Assembly: GCA_030671095.1 (NCBI GenBank)
Contig: DAOVAK010000186.1
Location: forward strand, 1 to 6,092
Reading direction: 5' to 3'
Length of the DNA: 6,092 nucleotides
Origin: Deltaproteobacteria bacterium
Lineage (GTDB): Bacteria > Desulfobacterota > DSM-4660 > Desulfatiglandales > HGW-15
A program made the translations under genes and the position numbers. The notes under the pieces are model-generated. The model searched no databases, had not been told where the DNA came from, and was given only the letters and a program-made list of their open reading frames with translations. How positions within the stretch are numbered: the first letter of the stretch is position 1; the number at the start of each line of letters is the position of its first letter. Shown in pieces: positions 1 to 3,962 of this stretch.

Positions 1-706
1 CGTCTCCCCTGAACTTCTTTATGATCTTGGGGATGAAGAGTGAGAAAATGAAAAGACCCACGGAAAAGAAGACCCTGAAGGAAATTAATTCGCTCCAGTT
101 TCCGGAGGCCCAAACCTCTTTCAAGGTTGAGAAGAAGAATATGAGGATGAACGTCCCGACAATAATTCCCAGCCCTGTGCCCAAGAAATAATCCCAAAAA
201 CGGACCTTGGTCAATCCCATACCAAAATTCAGAGGCGTAAACGGAAAATAGACGAGACGCAAGTAGAGGACTGTAGCAAATCCGTTACGCTCTATGGCAT
301 CGTCATACTTTTTCAGTTTGTCCCCAATCAGGGAGCCGGCAAAATCCCTCCCTAACGTCCTCCCGATCCAAAAAGCGACACTGGCACCCAGCATGGCGCC
401 AATCCATACATAGACGAACCCCCAATAGGCCCCAAAAATGGCACCACCCAGACCGGTTAAAATGGTCCCAGGCACAAATAGGCATACACCAACAACATAA
501 ACGATCATGTAGACAATGGGAGCCCAGATACCTGCTTTTTCAAGGAAACTCCCCAGTGCTTCTGATGTGAGATATCCTTTGATAGGAGTGAACTTTATGA
601 CATAAATGGCCCCTATTATGAATGCTAAGAGAATAAGGGCCTTTATCAGCCCTTTCTTTCGACTCTTTGTGGGTTGTTCAATAGCTGCTTCCATCTGCTT
701 CACCAT
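1..706 (-). CDS. TVP38/TMEM64 (VTT/SNARE-associated) family membrane protein, 3' end outside window
   Basis: 235 residues are visible and the frame is still open at the left edge; the usual family length of about 220-250 suggests only a few residues are missing. It is an inner-membrane protein: a short basic cytoplasmic N-terminus (KSRKK near residue 14), then hydrophobic segments at about 20-38, 60-78, 80-115, 172-193 and 208-226. The family's core is visible: FVPGTILTGLGGAIFG (77-92), GAMLGASVAFWIGRTLGRD (103-121) and the second half RLVYFPFTPLNFGMGLTKV (150-168), the two re-entrant-like segments of the VTT domain. The family is related to DedA and eukaryotic TMEM41/VMP1 proteins and is linked to lipid or ion movement across membranes; the substrate here cannot be read from sequence. 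An in-frame TAA at 712-710 fixes the N-terminus; Met5 (codon 694-692) is an alternative start because AAGGA lies 11 bases before it, while Met1 directly abuts AAAGG. The gene follows arsS after 199 bases. Confidence 0.9.
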   Translation of the reverse strand, partial: MVKQMEAAIEQPTKSRKKGLIKALILLAFIIGAIYVIKFTPIKGYLTSEALGSFLEKAGIWAPIVYMIVYVVGVCLFVPGTILTGLGGAIFGAYWGFVYVWIGAMLGASVAFWIGRTLGRDFAGSLIGDKLKKYDDAIERNGFATVLYLRLVYFPFTPLNFGMGLTKVRFWDYFLGTGLGIIVGTFILIFFFSTLKEVWASGNWSELISFRVFFSVGLFIFSLFIPKIIKKFRGD

Positions 707-733
707 CCTTTACAACACGAGGTCGTATCCCCG

Positions 734-741
734 CCTCCTTT
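734..741 (-). promoter_or_regulatory. Orphan strong Shine-Dalgarno upstream of the VTT gene
   Basis: The minus strand reads AAAGGAGG here, a near-perfect ribosome binding site, but no ATG, GTG or TTG follows at the normal distance except codons that reach a stop at once (GTG TTG TAA). The nearest usable start of the VTT gene is 27 bases further on. It may be a standby site, a remnant of an older start, or chance. Confidence 0.4.
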
Positions 742-755
742 CAGACCATATAGAC

Positions 756-801
756 CCCTCCCCTGTCGCAGATCCCGCCTGCGGGGGCGGGCGGGGGAGG
801 G
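756..801. repeat. GC-rich nested palindrome between arsS and the VTT gene
   Basis: The outer arms CCCTCCCC (756-763) and GGGGAGGG (794-801) are perfect 8-base inverted complements. Inside, two mutually exclusive hairpins are possible: CGCAG (767-771) with CTGCG (779-783), or CCCGCC (774-779) with GGCGGG (786-791). The block is far richer in G and C than the AT-rich bases next to it. It could be a dispersed palindromic repeat of the REP kind, a transcription pause or terminator without a U tract, or a leader structure controlling the VTT gene. Only one copy is in the window. Confidence 0.6.
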
Positions 802-862
802 AACAGTTTAGATTTTCAAGAATTTATTCGTTAGTCGTGAGAATCCTGCGGAGCTTACAACC

Positions 863-887
863 AAAAAAGGAAAATTTGCTTTTTTCC
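863..887 (-). terminator. Terminator-like hairpin with U tract after arsS
   Basis: In the minus-strand RNA the stem GGAAAA (887-882) pairs with UUUUCC (874-869) around a seven-base loop, and six uridines follow (868-863). This is the shape of an intrinsic terminator, starting 18 bases after the extended arsS stop codon. The stem is AT-rich and so weak; it may only attenuate reading into the VTT gene. Confidence 0.4.
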
Positions 888-897
888 AAGAATCCTG

Positions 898-929
898 ACC
901 TGAACTCAGGTGTTATTAATGGCCCCACC
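898..929 (-). promoter_or_regulatory. Candidate bacterial SECIS element of arsS
   Basis: Directly after the in-frame UGA the RNA can fold a perfect hairpin, ACCUG (911-907), loop AGUU (906-903), CAGGU (902-898). Known bacterial SECIS elements have a short stem whose small apical loop carries G or GU, roughly 16-37 bases after the UGA, for SelB binding. Here the loop G is the 25th base after the UGA. The real stop codon (908-906) sits across the stem-loop junction. A competing pairing of GGUG (929-926) with CACC (912-909) is possible. The assignment is inferred from position and shape. Confidence 0.55.
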
Positions 930-1934
930 TCATGTGAAGCCCACACCCGCGGTACATGTGTAACAATGGTCTGCCACAGCGATAGGGATCCCCGGCTCAG
1001 GAGATCCGGGCATTTTGGAGACGTGAATTTTTCTTCCGCCCAGATAAAGGCCCCTTGCCAGGTTGAAATCACAATCATAGAGGTATCCATCCCAGGAGAC
1101 GGCCACAAGATTGCGGCACATGACCCCTTCAATGGCACAGGGGTTGAAACTGCAAGCGAGCTTCTCGATATATTTTCCCAGGTTGCCCGACTGCACCAGC
1201 CACTGGCGAAACCTTCCCAGAGGGACATTAGCGAAGTTGAAAAGGTTGTTAAACAGAATCCCCCACTTTTGCTCTAGGATTTTTCGGAATCGCTTTTCCG
1301 CTTCGGACTGTGACGAAGGGAGAAAGGCCCCTGTCGGGTTGCAGACCAGATTGAGTTCCAGGCCAGATCCCTCCTCTCCATACCCCTCGGCATTCAGCCT
1401 TTTTAAGGCAGCAATACTCTTCTGAAAAATCCCGCTACCTCGCTGAGAGTCCGCCTGAGCCTCATTGATGGAAGGGAAGGAGGCCACAACCACCACGTTA
1501 TGCTCTTTGAAACAATCAAACAAGTGGTCTCGCTTGCCGTCGTTCAGGGCAGAGAGGTTCGTCCGGGCCATAAGTCTTGGAGCGAGAGGAGCAAGCCTCT
1601 CAATAAGATATACCAGATTTGGGTTCAGTTCAGGAGCACCCCCTGTGATATCTATAACCTCAAAAGAACTCCTCCGGGCATAATCTATCACATGGTCCGC
1701 GGTCTCTTTATCCATATTCTCTTTGCGCCCAGGGCCAGCGGTCAGATGACAGTGTCGACAGGTCTGATTGCAAAGGAGCCCAACATTGATTTGCAGGGTA
1801 TTCGTCTGTCCCCGTTCCAGCTTGAGGCCGTGTTTTGAAAGCGTCTGGCGAAAAGGCTCGACGGTCATATCTCTTTTCTCTGAGACCTTTTCAGTTTGTT
1901 GTGAAGATTGCTCTAGACGCATTTTCCCACCCAT
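906..1934 (-). CDS. arsS: Arsenosugar biosynthesis radical SAM selenoprotein ArsS (UGA at 932-930 read as Sec)
   Basis: A radical SAM enzyme of the ArsS family, which acts with ArsM in making arsenosugars, probably by transferring a 5'-deoxyadenosyl-derived group to methylated arsenic. The cluster motif CNQTCRHC (Cys55, 59, 62) binds the SAM 4Fe-4S cluster; ITGGAPELNP (96-105) is the family's GGEP-like region. The C-terminal domain (DUF3641-type) has further cysteines at 261, 266, 273 and 288 (VMCRN, YDCDFN) and HCYTCTAG at 323-330. By the standard code the protein stops after residue 334 at TGA, but the frame continues Sec-GGAINNT before a second TGA, giving 342 residues; this matches the family tail ending in Cys- or Sec-Gly-Gly-Ala. 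The start is uncertain: Met1 is 9 bases after the upstream gene, Met5 has GGTGGG before it, and Met23 (codon 1868-1866, MTVEPF) best matches the usual family N-terminus. Confidence 0.88.
930..932 (-). other. In-frame UGA, predicted selenocysteine codon (Sec335 of ArsS)
   Basis: The codon follows CTAGVGFT and precedes GGA, exactly where non-selenium relatives of ArsS have cysteine (pattern GSSCGGA, from family knowledge). The downstream peptide continues the family pattern, so this is not an ordinary termination point. The code is otherwise standard here: zwf and the GH63-like gene both end in TGA, and Trp is encoded by TGG, so UGA is not generally reassigned. Confidence 0.8.
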
Positions 1935-1943
1935 TTCGCTGTC

Positions 1944-2276
1944 TTACATGGACAGCTTCTCGGCGATATTGCGCATCTGAACGCCGTGAACGAGGGATGC
2001 GCCTCCTCGGATTGCTGTCACCACGTGCAGCGCCTCCGTCATTTCAGCCAGATTGGATCCTTTTTCCAGGCAGGCCTGAGTAAAGGCATCTATGCAGTAA
2101 GGACATTGGATGGTGTGGGCAACGGCAAGCGCGATGAGCGATTTTTCCCTCTCTGTGAGTTCTCCTTCAGCGAATACAGCACCGTAGTAATCAAAGAACT
2201 TCTTTGCTAGATCAGATGCCTCTTTCCCGATTTCCTCAAATTTTGGAAGGTCTTCAGGCTTGTAGTATGTCTCCAT
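1944..2276 (-). CDS. Arsenosugar biosynthesis-associated peroxidase-like protein (carboxymuconolactone decarboxylase/AhpD fold)
   Basis: A complete 110-residue cytoplasmic protein of the CMD/AhpD-like all-helical family. The redox motif is CPYC (Cys58, Cys61) after LIALAVAHTIQ, followed by the typical IRGGASLVHGVQMRN (89-103). The subfamily is the one usually encoded next to ArsS, and that is the position here: its TAA stop is 9 bases before the first possible arsS start, so the two are almost certainly co-transcribed. Unlike true AhpD (CxxCxxxH), the position four residues after the second cysteine is Phe65, so the AhpD proton relay is not complete and a thiol oxidoreductase or helper role is as likely as peroxidase activity. 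Both cysteines have normal codons, so this one is not a selenoprotein. The start is set by AGGAGG nine bases upstream. The role in arsenic chemistry is inferred from neighbours only. Confidence 0.88.
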   Translation of the reverse strand: METYYKPEDLPKFEEIGKEASDLAKKFFDYYGAVFAEGELTEREKSLIALAVAHTIQCPYCIDAFTQACLEKGSNLAEMTEALHVVTAIRGGASLVHGVQMRNIAEKLSM

Positions 2277-2285
2277 GATGAAATT

Positions 2286-2291
2286 CCTCCT
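2286..2291 (-). promoter_or_regulatory. Ribosome binding site of the peroxidase-like gene
   Basis: AGGAGG on the minus strand ends nine bases before the ATG at 2276-2274. It is the clearest functional Shine-Dalgarno in the window and fixes the start of this gene. Confidence 0.8.
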
Positions 2292-2297
2292 AGGGCT

Positions 2298-2325
2298 ATT
2301 TTAGATAATAAATTTCTGAATTCAA
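2298..2325 (-). promoter_or_regulatory. Possible sigma-70-type promoter for the peroxidase-arsS pair
   Basis: On the minus strand TTGAAT (2325-2320) and TAAAAT (2303-2298) are separated by 16 bases, matching the -35 and -10 consensus at four and five of six positions. It overlaps the end of zwf. A start site some seven bases after the -10 would leave a very short leader that begins at the ribosome binding site, which is tight, so the call is tentative. Confidence 0.3.
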
Positions 2326-3890
2326 CTCTGCCTCATCGCCTCGGCAGCCTTCGGCCCCCAGCTTCCCGCTGCGTATGGGAGGAGCCTTTCCCCCCGATCA
2401 CCGCAGGTTTCACATTGCTCCAAGATGGGTGTCAAAAAAGACCAAGAGCGTTCCACGGCATCTTGTCGCCAGAATAGCGTCTGGTCCCCCTGAATGCAGT
2501 CAATAAGAACCTTTTCATAGGCCTCCAGCACGGGACCAGAGTAGTTTTGATTATAGAGGAAATCCATGGTCACGGATCTCAAACATACCTTGGCCCCGGG
2601 ATATTTGGTCTGAAAGGTCAGGGTGATTTCTTCCTCCGGATAGATGCCCAGGATCAATCGGTTGGCTGATATATGTTCGCCCAGCACAGGGCGGAACATG
2701 GACTGGGGGACTTCTTTGAATTGGATACTGACCCCAGTCAGTTTCCTGGTCAGCCTTTTCCCTGATGTGAGGTAGAAGGGCACGCCCTTCCATCGCCAGT
2801 TTCCTATAAAGAGCTTCATGGTGGCGAAAGTGGGCGTAAGGGACTCTGGACTCACACCCGGTTCGTCCCGATAAGCGGGCACCTTTTTCCCGTCGATGAC
2901 GCCCGAACTATATTGTCCTAAAATAAGGTATTTGTTTAAGTTTTCAACAGGAAAAGGCCTCAGAGAGCGGAACACCTTTACCTTTTCATCCCTCACATAG
3001 TCCGCCTCGAAAAGAGAGGGAGGCTCCATGGCGGTCAGGGCCAGAAGTTGCATCATGTGATTCTGAAACATATCTCTTAGGACACCGGCCTGTTCATAGT
3101 ATCCCGCTCGATGTTCAACACCAAGGCTCTCTGCAGCCGTTATTTCCACATGGTCTATGTAATTTCTGTTCCAGATGGGCTCAAAAATGGCGTTGGCAAA
3201 ACGAAACATGAGTACATTCTGGACGGTTTCCTTGGCCAAATAGTGGTCAATCCTGAATATCTGGTGTTCCCGAAAATGTTCGTGGAGGGCCTGATCAAGC
3301 TCAACGGCCGTCTTCAGGTCCCTGCCAAAAGGCTTTTCCACAACGATGCGTGACCACCCCTGGCCATTTTCCCCTTCAGCGGAAAGACCGGCTTCCCCAA
3401 TCATCTTGGCGACTGTGCCATACAATGAAGGCGGAATGGCAAGATCAAAGATTCTGTTCCCCCTGGTCTTATGCTTCTTGTCCAGTTCTCTCAAGGCGTC
3501 TGCCAATCCCATAAAAGAGGAAAGGTCCCCGTAGTCTATAGATCGATAGTAAAGGGATTCGGCAAATGCCTCCCACTTGGCCTGGTCGAACCCGCCAGCC
3601 TTCTCCAAACTCCCTTTCATTTTGGTTCTGAACGCCTGATCGCTCATCTCGGTGCGACTGCAGCCCACGACAAGGAACGGTTTCGGCAATCCGTTATTTA
3701 CGTACAAATTAAAAAGGGCTGGAACCAGTTTTCTCGCGGTGAGATCCCCTGAGGCTCCCACAATCACAATGGTGCAAGGATCAAGAGATTTATCCACGAT
3801 ACAGCCTTCCGGCATTCCAGAATCTTGGGTCTTAATCTCAGCCAGAGCCGCTGCAACAGATTCATTCAATTTATCATCTCCAACACTCAT
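2322..3890 (-). CDS. zwf: Glucose-6-phosphate 1-dehydrogenase
   Basis: Oxidises glucose 6-phosphate to 6-phosphogluconolactone with reduction of NAD(P)+, the entry step of the oxidative pentose phosphate (or Entner-Doudoroff) route, in the cytoplasm. From Met1 at 3890 the protein has 522 residues, slightly longer than the usual 490-510. The Rossmann motif GASGDLTARKL is near residue 45, EKPFGRDL near 185, the substrate signature RIDHYLAKE near 213 and the catalytic-base region FQNHMMQ near 278. The signature has Ala where most relatives have Gly (DHYLGKE). I chose the ATG at 3890-3888 because GGGGAA lies just before it; the frame is open upstream (to a TTG at 3947-3945, with ATGs between), but that extension shows no family similarity and would run through the palindromes. 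It follows the glycosidase fusion by 72 bases in the same direction; no 6-phosphogluconolactonase or 6-phosphogluconate dehydrogenase gene is in view. Confidence 0.96.
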   Translation of the reverse strand: MSVGDDKLNESVAAALAEIKTQDSGMPEGCIVDKSLDPCTIVIVGASGDLTARKLVPALFNLYVNNGLPKPFLVVGCSRTEMSDQAFRTKMKGSLEKAGGFDQAKWEAFAESLYYRSIDYGDLSSFMGLADALRELDKKHKTRGNRIFDLAIPPSLYGTVAKMIGEAGLSAEGENGQGWSRIVVEKPFGRDLKTAVELDQALHEHFREHQIFRIDHYLAKETVQNVLMFRFANAIFEPIWNRNYIDHVEITAAESLGVEHRAGYYEQAGVLRDMFQNHMMQLLALTAMEPPSLFEADYVRDEKVKVFRSLRPFPVENLNKYLILGQYSSGVIDGKKVPAYRDEPGVSPESLTPTFATMKLFIGNWRWKGVPFYLTSGKRLTRKLTGVSIQFKEVPQSMFRPVLGEHISANRLILGIYPEEEITLTFQTKYPGAKVCLRSVTMDFLYNQNYSGPVLEAYEKVLIDCIQGDQTLFWRQDAVERSWSFLTPILEQCETCGDRGERLLPYAAGSWGPKAAEAMRQS

Positions 3891-3933
3891 GTTGTTCCCC
3901 AGCCTCATCAGGCAAATCCGCATTACAAATTCC

Positions 3934-3961
3934 GGCAACCTTGCCAACTGTAAGCACAGTT
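3934..3961. repeat. Two adjacent perfect palindromes in the gap before zwf
   Basis: GGCAA-CC-TTGCC (3934-3945) directly abuts AACTGT-AAGC-ACAGTT (3946-3961), with no base between. In the RNA they make two consecutive hairpins starting one base after the glycosidase stop codon. There is no U tract, so they do not look like a classic terminator; RNA processing, mRNA end protection or a protein-binding operator for zwf are all possible. Confidence 0.5.
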
Positions 3962-3962
3962 A

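Noticed and set aside
802..862. A sigma-70 promoter for the VTT gene within the AT-rich part of the leader
   Set aside because: Hexamers such as TTGAAA and TTGTAA occur on the minus strand, but none has a matching -10 at 16-18 bases.
854..908. Reading the second UGA of arsS (908-906) as another selenocysteine, extending to the TAA at 856-854
   Set aside because: A hairpin does follow at a similar distance, but the resulting tail (UVQVRILGKKQ and on) has no family character, while stopping after GGAINNT fits the usual short ArsS tail.
930..932. UGA read as tryptophan or the gene being a pseudogene
   Set aside because: zwf and the glycosidase gene use TGA as a stop and TGG for Trp, so the code is standard; all cysteine motifs of arsS are intact, and a Sec/Cys-Gly-Gly-Ala tail is a family feature, not decay.
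606..1277. A 223-codon open frame on the plus strand
   Set aside because: It lies antisense to the VTT gene start, the GC-rich palindrome and the well-supported arsS gene; the translation has no recognisable domain and no credible start context.
3891..3947. Longer zwf start at the TTG (3947-3945) or the ATGs between it and 3890
   Set aside because: The added residues have no G6PDH similarity, the farther starts overlap the palindromes, and the ATG at 3890 has the better ribosome binding site.
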